The position numbers and the translations under genes are program-made. The notes under the pieces were generated by a model. The model was not told where the DNA came from. It searched no databases and saw nothing but the letters and a program-made list of their open reading frames with translations. Of a stretch of 12,375 nt of DNA, positions 4,735 through 12,284 are shown piece after piece. The DNA comes from JBCBSS01 sp039819065. Lineage in GTDB: Bacteria; Bacteroidota; Bacteroidia; Cytophagales; Cyclobacteriaceae. Location of the stretch: NCBI GenBank assembly GCA_039819065.1, contig JBCBSS010000191.1, positions 1 to 12,375 of the forward strand, given 5' to 3'. Positions within the stretch are counted from its first letter, which is position 1, and each line of letters starts with the position of its first letter.

Positions 4735-7572
4735 TTAGTTCAGGAACTCGTCAAAAGTGATAGATAGATAGTAGATGGCACCTATTCGAGGGTTACCGAA
4801 TGAAGTAGTGAACCTCTCGTTTAAGATGTTAGAACCACCTAGTTTAAGAATAGACTTCAGATTAGGTATTTTGTAGCTAACCTGGGCGTCTAACGTTCCA
4901 TACTCTGGAATCACACCGTCACCGAAAGCAGATTCCCATAGGAATGCTTGCTGCCATCTCCATGCAACATTGAAACCTAAGTTTTCTACTACTTCCCTAT
5001 TCTGGAAAGAAAGGTTGTAACGATATCTCGGAGTATTGTAGCTTGCTCTAAAACCTTGGTCGATAAGGTCTTGCTGATCTATCAACTCATTGAAAGACAC
5101 GTTACCACCAAGTCTATATCCTTTTGGTAGTGAATACTCTAATGACAGTGCCCATCCTTGAGATTCTACATTACCATCGGCATTTACATCGAAACCATAC
5201 CTCTGTAATGGCAAGCCATTACCGTTTTCGTCTACACCTCTGATGATATTTGCCTTAGCCTGATCGCTAGAAGGATCAGCCGGACCTGGCTCGGTAAGGC
5301 CATTAGGAACAGCTTGTGTAAAGTCGATTTCTGCTATAAAATCCTGATATGAACTGAAATAATAGTAGGCATCAATTAGTAGTTTGCTATCAAACAAAAG
5401 GCCTTTGTAGCCTACTTCGAAAGTGTTTACTTTTTCAGTTTCGAAATCTTCAAAAACGATCGGATCTCCTATGGCTTGAACTGCCTGGTCGATATCTCCT
5501 GTTTCCGCCAATATCGCTCTTGCATTATTGACGTTATTAGTCATGTATACAGAGTTCTCTTCGAAATTATATCGATCAATAAGCAATTGGTTACTACCAA
5601 TTAGTCTTCTGGTTACAACGTCAAGATCAATGAACTGGTCTTGTGTAGTTGGGATTCTAAAACCTCTCTGGAATGAAGCCCTGATGTTGTGATTGTTGTT
5701 AATCGTGTATACAGAAGAGAACCTTGGAGAAAACTGGCCGTCGAAGAATTCATTCTTATCATAGCGAATTGAACCTTGCAGTTTAAGGTTATCACTTAAA
5801 AGACTCTTACCAACTTGTAAGTAAGCACCCCACTCATCTATATTGATCTCTTCACCATCATTGTCAAGTGCGAAAAGCGTTCCATCAGATTCCAACGCGT
5901 ATCTACGAAGGTTACCTCCAACTACGACATCAGCAAAATCAATTTGCTCCGAGAGGTTGTAACTACCTTCATAGTGGAATAAGCTAGTTCTATCTAAGAA
6001 TTGAGCACCACCCTCTGCGATAGAAATTTGACGCAGAGAATCTACGGCATTATCAAAAACAGCTGATCCAGGTTGAGGTTGAAGAGCGTCTGCCGCACCT
6101 CTCGCAAAGGCATGCGCCTGCTCAGCATCAGAACCTTCTTGTCTGGCCTGAACAAATGCACCTATATAATTCGGTAAGTAGAATTGTTGATTGACCAAAG
6201 AAGCAACTGTATTAGCAGCAAACGAATCACCCGACCTTTCCTGAGTAGTGTATGCTCTTAAGTAGAAGTTTGAACCTCTCAATTCCGCCTTAGCTGTCCA
6301 AATCACGAAGCCATCCAGTACGAACCTGTCGTTAGCAGTATAAACTGTACTTCCAGACCCCCAGTTGAACTGACCTAAAACCTCTAGATCATCATTCAAT
6401 CTATAGTGGGCTGCTCCACCTAATTTGATACTTTCGGTGGTATTGTCTACAAATGATGCTTCATCATAGCCAGTAGATGTGAAGTTACCCGATTCTCCTG
6501 TAGGCAGAAGTGTTGAAACGGGAATTAATGCTGGATTAAGTGCTGGTGCTTGCCCAAGGTTGAAAGGGAAGTCGCCATAAACATTTACTCCATCATAATT
6601 TCTGTTATTGCCTCGTTCGGTCGCTCCTCTTTCTACAAGGTCACTTTGGTCTCTGGTATCAACACCTCTAAAGTCATTCGCCCTTAAATAAGAACCAGTG
6701 ACTTTGAATGCAAATTTGTCATTGAATGATTTGGCATACCTGATACCATAATCTTGATAGAATGAAAGATCATCATCTTCCTCATCGACATGGTTAAGAC
6801 CTAACTTTGAGTAGGCACTTAAACCTTGGTAATCGAACGGACTCTTACTGTTCAGAAGAAGAATGCCTTGAATAGCGTTGGGACCATAAAGCGCTGAAGC
6901 AGCACCTGGAAGCAATTCTGCACTTTCCAGGTCAAGATCGTTAATACCTACTACGTTACCCACTGGGAAGTTAAGACCTGGGGCTTGGTTGTCTATACCA
7001 TCTATTAATTGTACAAACCTGGTATTACCATTAGCACCAAAACCACGAGCGTTGATTGATTTAAAAGTTAAACTTTGCGTACTGAAATCAACACCTTTCA
7101 GATTTTTTAGTGCATCGTAAAAATCTGTTGAAGCGGCATCCCTGATAGCTAAAATATCCATTTTTTCAACTGTAACAGGAGACTGAAGAATACTTTCTTC
7201 AACTCTGGATGCTGATACTACTACCTCTTGTCCTAAGAAACTAGACTCTTCAAGAACGATGCTTATGTCAGTGGTGTTCGCATCAGTAATTTCAATTTCC
7301 TGTGTTTGGAAACCTATAAAGGAAACCACAAGTGTTACAGGTAGCTCACCGCTAACCTTCAAAGAGAATTTTCCATCTAAGTCGGTTATAGTACCTGCAA
7401 TTTTACCCTTAATAACTACGTTGGCACCCGCCAGCGTCTCATTAGTACCTCCGTCCAGAACGGTACCGGAGATCGTCACCCCTTGTGCCATGACTTGATT
7501 GAACAGACTGCAAAACAGCACCATTAACAATAGTGAAGCTCGCGTAAAGGTTTTCTTCATAGTTTTTAGCAT
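4735..7572 (-). CDS. TonB-dependent outer-membrane receptor with N-terminal CarboxypepD_reg-like domain
   Basis: A 945-residue outer-membrane transporter that would use TonB/ExbB/ExbD energy. A signal peptide (1-30, ending VMAQ) is followed by a carboxypeptidase-regulatory-like beta domain (about 33-108, with SGTVLDGGTNETLAGANV and DLDGKFSL), a TonB-box-like segment (GQEVVVSAS, 114-122), the plug domain (about 131-243, with NARGFG 174-179 and ALYGPNAIQGILLLNSK) and a large beta-barrel to the C-terminus. The barrel has many aromatic-alternating strands and ends in a beta strand plus DEFLN. There is no SusD neighbour, so it is not a classical SusCD pair; the partner is the SGNH lipoprotein downstream. 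An alternative start at codon 5 (MKKTF) would also leave a normal signal peptide. The 297-nt upstream region has no exact TAnnTTTG box on this strand, so its promoter is unclear. The substrate cannot be read from the sequence. Confidence 0.93.
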   Translation of the reverse strand: MLKTMKKTFTRASLLLMVLFCSLFNQVMAQGVTISGTVLDGGTNETLAGANVVIKGKIAGTITDLDGKFSLKVSGELPVTLVVSFIGFQTQEIEITDANTTDISIVLEESSFLGQEVVVSASRVEESILQSPVTVEKMDILAIRDAASTDFYDALKNLKGVDFSTQSLTFKSINARGFGANGNTRFVQLIDGIDNQAPGLNFPVGNVVGINDLDLESAELLPGAASALYGPNAIQGILLLNSKSPFDYQGLSAYSKLGLNHVDEEDDDLSFYQDYGIRYAKSFNDKFAFKVTGSYLRANDFRGVDTRDQSDLVERGATERGNNRNYDGVNVYGDFPFNLGQAPALNPALIPVSTLLPTGESGNFTSTGYDEASFVDNTTESIKLGGAAHYRLNDDLEVLGQFNWGSGSTVYTANDRFVLDGFVIWTAKAELRGSNFYLRAYTTQERSGDSFAANTVASLVNQQFYLPNYIGAFVQARQEGSDAEQAHAFARGAADALQPQPGSAVFDNAVDSLRQISIAEGGAQFLDRTSLFHYEGSYNLSEQIDFADVVVGGNLRRYALESDGTLFALDNDGEEINIDEWGAYLQVGKSLLSDNLKLQGSIRYDKNEFFDGQFSPRFSSVYTINNNHNIRASFQRGFRIPTTQDQFIDLDVVTRRLIGSNQLLIDRYNFEENSVYMTNNVNNARAILAETGDIDQAVQAIGDPIVFEDFETEKVNTFEVGYKGLLFDSKLLIDAYYYFSSYQDFIAEIDFTQAVPNGLTEPGPADPSSDQAKANIIRGVDENGNGLPLQRYGFDVNADGNVESQGWALSLEYSLPKGYRLGGNVSFNELIDQQDLIDQGFRASYNTPRYRYNLSFQNREVVENLGFNVAWRWQQAFLWESAFGDGVIPEYGTLDAQVSYKIPNLKSILKLGGSNILNERFTTSFGNPRIGAIYYLSITFDEFLN

Positions 7573-7596
7573 TTGATTTTTTCCAAAATATTTCCT

Positions 7597-7613
7597 CGAT
7601 TTTATAAAAATCG
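7597..7613. repeat. Short palindrome upstream of the TonB receptor gene
   Basis: CGATTTT and AAAATCG form a 7-bp inverted repeat around ATA, 25 nt upstream of the receptor start codon. It could be a leader hairpin or an operator. It is AT-rich and could be chance. Confidence 0.3.
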
Positions 7614-7799
7614 TAAAAAGATAACTTCCGTCATCGCTAAATGTACAAGAATTTCAATAAAGATAGTAGGTATGCAGAGTATTTTTGTTGAATGGTACTA
7701 AAACGAGATGGGATAACCCTCGTAAGTGACGAATGAAGTAGTTCTTAAAATAGGTGTTAGAACGGTTAAATGGGAATTTTTGAGCGGATTGATAGAGAT
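7614..7799. other. Intergenic region upstream of the receptor gene
   Basis: No gene, promoter consensus or clear RNA structure is seen here beyond the palindrome at 7597-7613 and the hairpin at 7800-7834. The promoter of the receptor/lipoprotein unit should lie in this stretch. Confidence 0.4.
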
Positions 7800-7834
7800 G
7801 GAAAGCAGGCCTTCACGAAGGCCGTAAACTTTCC
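7800..7834 (-). terminator. Two-tier hairpin downstream of gldC, possible terminator
   Basis: An outer stem GGAAAG (7800-7805) with CTTTCC (7829-7834) encloses an inner stem GGCCTT (7808-7813) with AAGGCC (7818-7823), separated by a small asymmetric internal loop. It lies about 35 nt past the gldC stop codon on the - strand. No T run follows on that strand, so it is not a standard intrinsic terminator. It may act with Rho or protect the transcript's 3' end. Confidence 0.5.
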
Positions 7835-7869
7835 CATATGTTTTAAGACTGCAATGAAATGAAACGTTT

Positions 7870-8202
7870 TTAAGAATTTTCTTTCTTTAAATACTCAACG
7901 AACTTCTCACAAAGCATATTCATTTCGCTGGCCATGAATTCGTCACCAGTAGCTCTCAAAATACTCTGCGCCATTCCACCTAGTGAATCAATATAGAATC
8001 TTTTCATTTCGTCCACTGGCATTTCTTTAGTCCAAAGGTCTATTCGAAGTGTGTTTTTCGATGCATCATCCCAGAGCGCTATGCTGATACTTTTGGTTTC
8101 CGTATTCTGATCTTTTGGTCTGTCGGAGGCGTCCCAATGGATTGTCTCAGGAACATTATCCTCATCCAATTGTATATCAAATTTTATTTTTGATTGCGGC
8201 AT
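7870..8202 (-). CDS. gldC: Gliding motility protein GldC
   Basis: A 110-residue soluble protein matching GldC across its length: an N-terminal KIKFDIQLDEDNVPE strand, a central D-rich loop, LRIDLWTKEMPVDEMKRFY (a highly characteristic GldC segment, about 53-71) and a helical C-terminus. It has no signal peptide or membrane segment, so it is likely cytoplasmic. GldC is found only in Bacteroidota; in Flavobacterium johnsoniae it is needed for normal gliding, and its biochemical role is unknown. In flavobacteria it usually neighbours gldB; here it follows the CoA-transferase genes 48 nt after the scoB stop codon and is the last gene of the run. Its presence suggests the organism may glide or use type IX-linked surface machinery, but no other gld gene is in the window. 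Confidence 0.9.
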   Translation of the reverse strand: MPQSKIKFDIQLDEDNVPETIHWDASDRPKDQNTETKSISIALWDDASKNTLRIDLWTKEMPVDEMKRFYIDSLGGMAQSILRATGDEFMASEMNMLCEKFVEYLKKENS

Positions 8203-8250
8203 GTAAAGCTGGTTTGGTATTAAGAAATGGTAATCGTTATAGTATTAAAA

Positions 8251-8910
8251 TCAGTCAATCTGCATTTCAGGTATTTCTCCTTCTATAATTAACTTTCCTT
8301 CTGTGGCAGACTGAATCTCCTCAACAGATACCCCGGGTGCTCTTTCTAATAGTTTAAAACCACCTTCAGGTAATACATCTAATGCAGCGATATCTGTTAT
8401 TATTTTCTTGACACAATTGATACCGGTTATGGGTAGGCTACACGCCTTGAGCAGTTTAGACTCACCGGATTTACTCCTGTGTTGCATGGCTACGATGATA
8501 TTTTCGGCGGAAGCGACTAAATCCATTGCTCCCCCCATACCCTTCACCATTTTACCAGGTATTTTCCAATTGGAGATATCACCGTTCTCCGATACTTCCA
8601 TCGCACCTAGTATGGTCAGGTTCACGTGGCCACCTCGGATCATGGCGAAACTCTCCGCAGAACTAAATAGGGATGATCCGGGTAACATGGTAACGGTTTG
8701 CTTACCTGCATTGATAAGGTCAGGGTCTACATCCTCCTCATAAGGGAACGGACCTATCCCAAGCAATCCATTCTCGGATTGAAGTACCACATTGATGTCT
8801 TTCGGGATATAATTGGCTACTAACGTAGGTATTCCGATGCCAAGATTGATATAGTATCCGTCTTTTACTTCTTGGGCTATCCGTTTTGCAATGCCTTTCT
8901 TATCTAACAT
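8251..8910 (-). CDS. scoB: 3-oxoacid CoA-transferase, subunit B
   Basis: A 219-residue beta subunit of a family I CoA-transferase (succinyl-CoA:3-ketoacid or acetoacetate CoA-transferase type). Visible features are the INLGIGIPTLVANYIP start (21-36), the catalytic glutamate E46 in SENGLLGIG, the LINAGKQTVTMLPG segment (65-78), and MGGAMDLV (125-132). The glutamate forms the covalent enzyme-CoA thioester. Length is normal for the separate bacterial subunit. It lies 39 nt after subunit A and would be co-translated from the same message. It works with subunit A in the cytoplasm to move CoA from succinyl-CoA to acetoacetate or a similar acid, linking ketone-body or leucine breakdown to the TCA cycle. 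The exact acid substrate (acetoacetate versus short fatty acids) cannot be fixed from sequence alone. Confidence 0.92.
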   Translation of the reverse strand: MLDKKGIAKRIAQEVKDGYYINLGIGIPTLVANYIPKDINVVLQSENGLLGIGPFPYEEDVDPDLINAGKQTVTMLPGSSLFSSAESFAMIRGGHVNLTILGAMEVSENGDISNWKIPGKMVKGMGGAMDLVASAENIIVAMQHRSKSGESKLLKACSLPITGINCVKKIITDIAALDVLPEGGFKLLERAPGVSVEEIQSATEGKLIIEGEIPEMQID

Positions 8911-8949
8911 GATTACTTGATCAATTTCGTGAGAGGTGATTTGTACCGG

Positions 8950-9648
8950 TTATCTTGGCGTAGTAGTTCTCTGCTCGATGCGTTTTTCATAGTCCTTACC
9001 CTGGAAAATACGCTGAACATAAATACCCGGCGTATGGATCATATTTGGGTCCAACTCACCGGCAGGAACTAACTCCTCTACCTCTGCTACTGTAACCTTC
9101 CCGGCAGAGGCCATCATTGGGTTAAAGTTTCTGGCCGTTCCCTTATAGACTAGATTTCCGGCTGTATCTCCTTTCCAGGCTTTAACCAACGAAAAATCGG
9201 CTTTCAACCAACTTTCCATCAGGTATTTTTTCCCATGGAACTCTCTTACCTCTTTACCTTCCGCTATCTCGGTACCATATCCAGCCGGTGTAAAAAAGGC
9301 AGGTATCCCTGCACCACCAGCCCTGATTCTTTCTGCCAATGTGCCTTGCGGCAGTAGTTCCACTTCTAATTCTCCTGAAAGTAATTGTCTTTCAAATTCA
9401 GCATTTTCACCCACGTAGGATGAAATCATCTTTTTTACCTGCCTTGTTTGAAGCATCAACCCAATACCAAAGTCATCAACACCAGCATTGTTAGAAATAC
9501 AGGTGAGGCCTTTTACACCTATTTTGATCAAGGCACTAATACAATTCTCTGGAATACCACACAATCCGAAACCACCGAGCATCAGTGTCATATCATCATG
9601 AATGCCATGAACTGCTTCTTCGGCGTTGTTCACAACTTTATTGATCAT
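8950..9648 (-). CDS. scoA: 3-oxoacid CoA-transferase, subunit A
   Basis: A 232-residue alpha subunit of the same family I CoA-transferase. It carries the family signature MLGGFGLCGIPE (23-34), the oxyanion/CoA-binding region with ISNNAGVDDFGIGLML (51-66), SSYVGEN (76-82), LLPQGTLAERIRAGGAGIPAF (98-118) and the C-terminal FQGKDYEKRIEQRT that ends most SCOT alpha subunits. Length is normal. Its start is 36 nt past the ribF stop codon, so it is probably read through from the ribF operon, although an internal promoter is possible. GGA four nt before the ATG is the only hint of a ribosome-binding site. With subunit B it forms the active enzyme. Confidence 0.92.
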   Translation of the reverse strand: MINKVVNNAEEAVHGIHDDMTLMLGGFGLCGIPENCISALIKIGVKGLTCISNNAGVDDFGIGLMLQTRQVKKMISSYVGENAEFERQLLSGELEVELLPQGTLAERIRAGGAGIPAFFTPAGYGTEIAEGKEVREFHGKKYLMESWLKADFSLVKAWKGDTAGNLVYKGTARNFNPMMASAGKVTVAEVEELVPAGELDPNMIHTPGIYVQRIFQGKDYEKRIEQRTTTPR

Positions 9649-9684
9649 TCCGATATCTTTTAATTGGGTTTAACAGACGAAAAG

Positions 9685-10614
9685 TTACTTATTTAATATT
9701 TCAATCGCTAACGCTTTATCTTGGTCAAGCTGGCTTTTCAAGGCTTCAATATCCTTGAATTTTACTTCCTCTCTAATTCTCTGATGAAAGAAAATCGTTA
9801 TTGATTCACCATAAACATCTCTTTCGAAATCGAATAAATGAACTTCCAGTGTTTTCTGCTTACCACTTACTGTAGGCCTAAAACCAATGTTCATCATTCC
9901 ATTATGCAGGTCGCCATTGATTTTAACACGCACTGCGTATGCACCGTCAGCCGGTATCAATTTATACTTGTATTCTATATCTACATTAGCGGTAGGATAC
10001 CCTATTTGCCGGCCCAGTTTGTCACCTTGTACTACTCTGCCTGTCAAGCTGTAAGGTCGGCCCAGTAGTTCTTTGCTAGTCGAAATATCTCCGTCTAACA
10101 GCGCGTTTCTAATTTTGGTAGAGCTAACTGTGATTTTGTCAATATCCTGCCTCAGTATTTCTTCTACCTCAAAGCCATACCTAGTAGAATTCGCCTTTAA
10201 ATGCTCAAAACTACCTTCGCGGTTTTTTCCAAACCGATGATCGTACCCTATGACAAGCTTTTTAGTACCGATTTTTTCAACCAATATCTGTTGAATAAAC
10301 TGCTCCGATGTCAATTGAGAAAACTGCTTGGTAAAAGGGATTCTTACCAAGTGGTCAATTCCTTGTGATTTGAGTAGTTCGGCTTTTTCCTCAAATGAAT
10401 TGAGCAACCTTAATGTATCTTCTTCAGGGTAAAGCACCATTCTAGGATGTGGCCAGAAAGTGATCAGCACCGATTCTCCCTCTTCCTTATGGGCTATATG
10501 TTTGATTCTGGTAAGTATTTTCTGGTGTCCAAGATGGACGCCATCAAAGGTGCCACTTGTTACCACTGCATGGCTCAGGGGCTTGAAATCATCGATTCCG
10601 TGGTATATGTTCAT
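9685..10614 (-). CDS. ribF: Bifunctional riboflavin kinase / FAD synthetase
   Basis: A 309-residue cytoplasmic enzyme that phosphorylates riboflavin to FMN and adenylates FMN to FAD. The N-terminal nucleotidyltransferase half (about 1-180) shows GTFDGVHLGH (21-30, with the H27-x-x-H30 nucleotide-binding motif), TFWPHP (52-57), GYDHRFGKNREG (123-134) and SSTKIR (164-169). The C-terminal kinase half (about 183-307) shows GRVVQGDKLGRQIGYPTAN (192-210), GMMNIGFRPT (239-248) and catalytic E257 in LEVHLFDF. Length is the family norm. Its ATG follows the truB stop codon with no gap (TAGATG), which strongly suggests translational coupling. The uppP-truB-ribF order is common in Bacteroidota. Confidence 0.97.
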   Translation of the reverse strand: MNIYHGIDDFKPLSHAVVTSGTFDGVHLGHQKILTRIKHIAHKEEGESVLITFWPHPRMVLYPEEDTLRLLNSFEEKAELLKSQGIDHLVRIPFTKQFSQLTSEQFIQQILVEKIGTKKLVIGYDHRFGKNREGSFEHLKANSTRYGFEVEEILRQDIDKITVSSTKIRNALLDGDISTSKELLGRPYSLTGRVVQGDKLGRQIGYPTANVDIEYKYKLIPADGAYAVRVKINGDLHNGMMNIGFRPTVSGKQKTLEVHLFDFERDVYGESITIFFHQRIREEVKFKDIEALKSQLDQDKALAIEILNK

Positions 10615-11274
10615 CTAAACGATTGCTTCGATGGTTTGTGCGTTTTCAATACTATAGTCTCCTATCCTTACCCTTCTCAAACTTGATAGGTAAGCACCGA
10701 CTCCTAACTCTTCACCAAGATCGTTGGCCAGACTCCTTATATAGGTTCCTTTCGAGCATATTACTCTGAAAGATATCTCTGGCAAATTTATCTCTTCAAA
10801 CTCAAAAAGCTTGATCTCTATATTTCTGGGTTTTAATTCGACCTTTTCATTTTTACGGGCACTTTCGTAAGCACGCTTTCCTTTAACCTTTATGGCTGAG
10901 TAAATTGGAGGTACCTGGGCTATTACTCCTTGAAATTTTTCCTTGGCGGATACTAGGTCTGACTCCGTGATATGCGCAATGTCTTTCTTATTGCTCACCT
11001 CAGTCTCTAGGTCATAGGAAGGGGTTGTTTCACCTATGACCATGGTGCCGGTATATTCTTTTTCTTCGTCTTGGATGAATTGAATTTGTTTTGTCTTCTT
11101 ATTAGTACACAAAATGAGAAGGCCGGTTGCCAAGGGATCCAGTGTACCTGCATGACCGATTTTCTTAACGCCAAGCTTATTTCTTAGTTTTTTTACTACA
11201 TCAAAGGACGTCCACTCATATGGCTTATCAACCAAAAGAATTCGTCCTTCCTGAGCATCGGTTTGTTCTGACAT
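10615..11274 (-). CDS. truB: tRNA pseudouridine-55 synthase
   Basis: A 219-residue enzyme that converts U55 of the tRNA T-loop to pseudouridine. It has DKPYEWTSFDVV (16-27), the catalytic aspartate D46 in GHAGTLDPLATG (40-51), the EYTGTMVIGETTPSYD substrate loop (73-88), VPPIYSAIKVKGKRAYE (121-137) and KGTYIRSLANDLG (175-187). It stops soon after the catalytic domain, so it lacks the C-terminal PUA RNA-binding domain of E. coli TruB (about 314 residues). This short form is usual in Bacteroidota rather than a truncation. It begins 4 nt after the uppP stop codon and runs directly into ribF, so the three are one operon. Confidence 0.96.
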   Translation of the reverse strand: MSEQTDAQEGRILLVDKPYEWTSFDVVKKLRNKLGVKKIGHAGTLDPLATGLLILCTNKKTKQIQFIQDEEKEYTGTMVIGETTPSYDLETEVSNKKDIAHITESDLVSAKEKFQGVIAQVPPIYSAIKVKGKRAYESARKNEKVELKPRNIEIKLFEFEEINLPEISFRVICSKGTYIRSLANDLGEELGVGAYLSSLRRVRIGDYSIENAQTIEAIV

Positions 11275-11278
11275 TAGC

Positions 11279-12070
11279 TTAGCTATAAATGATAATCACA
11301 GTTAAACCTATTATCAGGCAATAAACGGCAAAATAGATCAATTTGCCCTTTTTGACTATTTTGATCATCCACTGGCAGGCTAGTATACCAGACACCAGTG
11401 CGGCTACGAAACCTGCTAGTAAAGCCCAAATGCTGATGTCACCAATGGCTTCAGGAGATTCTATTATATCCTTTGTTTTCAATAATGAGGCACCTAGAAT
11501 GGGTATGAGAACCATCAGGAAAGAAAAACGTGTAGCTTTTTCTTTGTCTACTCCTAATGTTAACGCTGTAGCGATTGTAGCTCCTGAACGTGATATGCCA
11601 GGCAATATAGCCATAGCTTGCGCTACACCTATTATAAATGCCTTAACAAAGGATACATCACCTTCATTTTTCTTACTGAAATAGGTGACAGATAGGAGAA
11701 TGGAAGTTACGATCAGCATGGCTGCTACAAACACTATTTTACCACCGAAAAAGCTTTCTATTTCTTCTTCAAATAGTAGCCCTATCACCGCTACGGGAAC
11801 CATTGATACAATGATCTTAGCGGCAAATGCGGTAGACTCGTTCCACTGAAACTTGAGTATGTCCTTGACCAAGTTTAGAATATCTGCTCTGAATACGATA
11901 ATAGTGCTTAGCGCGGTAGCTGCGTGCACGAAAGTTGAAAATAGCAGGTTGTCGCTGGATTCTACTCCTAGAATGTGTGAACCAAGTTCAATATGACCAC
12001 TGCTGCTGATAGGTAAAAATTCGGTCAACCCTTGAATAATCCCAAGGATAACCGCCTCCAGTATGCTCAT
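11279..12070 (-). CDS. uppP: Undecaprenyl-diphosphatase (BacA/UppP)
   Basis: A 263-residue inner-membrane enzyme that removes a phosphate from undecaprenyl diphosphate, recycling the lipid carrier for peptidoglycan and surface glycans; it also underlies the family's bacitracin-resistance activity. The (E/Q)xxxE motif is QGLTE (13-17, catalytic E17), followed by FLPISSSGH (18-26). The second conserved block is LPGISRSGATI (156-166) with R161. About seven to eight hydrophobic segments span the length. The size is normal for the family. Its ATG overlaps the stop codon of the DUF3098 gene by 4 nt (ATGA), indicating translational coupling, and truB follows after 4 nt. Confidence 0.96.
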   Translation of the reverse strand: MSILEAVILGIIQGLTEFLPISSSGHIELGSHILGVESSDNLLFSTFVHAATALSTIIVFRADILNLVKDILKFQWNESTAFAAKIIVSMVPVAVIGLLFEEEIESFFGGKIVFVAAMLIVTSILLSVTYFSKKNEGDVSFVKAFIIGVAQAMAILPGISRSGATIATALTLGVDKEKATRFSFLMVLIPILGASLLKTKDIIESPEAIGDISIWALLAGFVAALVSGILACQWMIKIVKKGKLIYFAVYCLIIGLTVIIIYS

Positions 12071-12282
12071 TTTTCTTTTTTAGAATCGTATAGTACTGCA
12101 AAAAATTCAATTATGAACCCGATCATGACTAGAATTGGTCCCAATGTGATGCCAAGGAAACCAAAACCATAATCTTCAGTGTCGAGCGTCATAGTAGTGA
12201 ATCCAACAATTATGAAAACAATGCCTACAAGCATTAACACATAATTCTTTTTCCCAAAAGCTAGTTTTTCTTTATTACTCAT
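12067..12282 (-). CDS. DUF3098 small membrane protein
   Basis: A 71-residue protein with two predicted membrane helices (about 14-31 and 42-63) around a short acidic loop (LDTEDYGFGF), and a charged C-terminus (YDSKKEK). The LAFGKKNYVLML start and the LGPILVMIGFIIEFFAV helix match DUF3098, a family confined to Bacteroidota and found between ftsX and uppP. Its function is unknown; the position suggests a link to cell division or envelope synthesis. It starts 2 nt after the ftsX stop codon and overlaps uppP by 4 nt. Confidence 0.88.
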   Translation of the reverse strand: MSNKEKLAFGKKNYVLMLVGIVFIIVGFTTMTLDTEDYGFGFLGITLGPILVMIGFIIEFFAVLYDSKKEK

Positions 12283-12284
12283 TA

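Noticed and set aside
7584..7592. Possible -7 promoter box upstream of the TonB receptor (CCAAAATAT on the + strand)
   Set aside because: The spacing inside the box is one base short of TAnnTTTG on the - strand and no -33 element is seen.
8408..8743. A 111-codon open frame on the + strand
   Set aside because: It lies fully antisense to scoB, whose motifs are all intact.
11343..11684. A 113-codon open frame on the + strand
   Set aside because: It is antisense to uppP, and its composition reflects the complementary membrane-protein codons.
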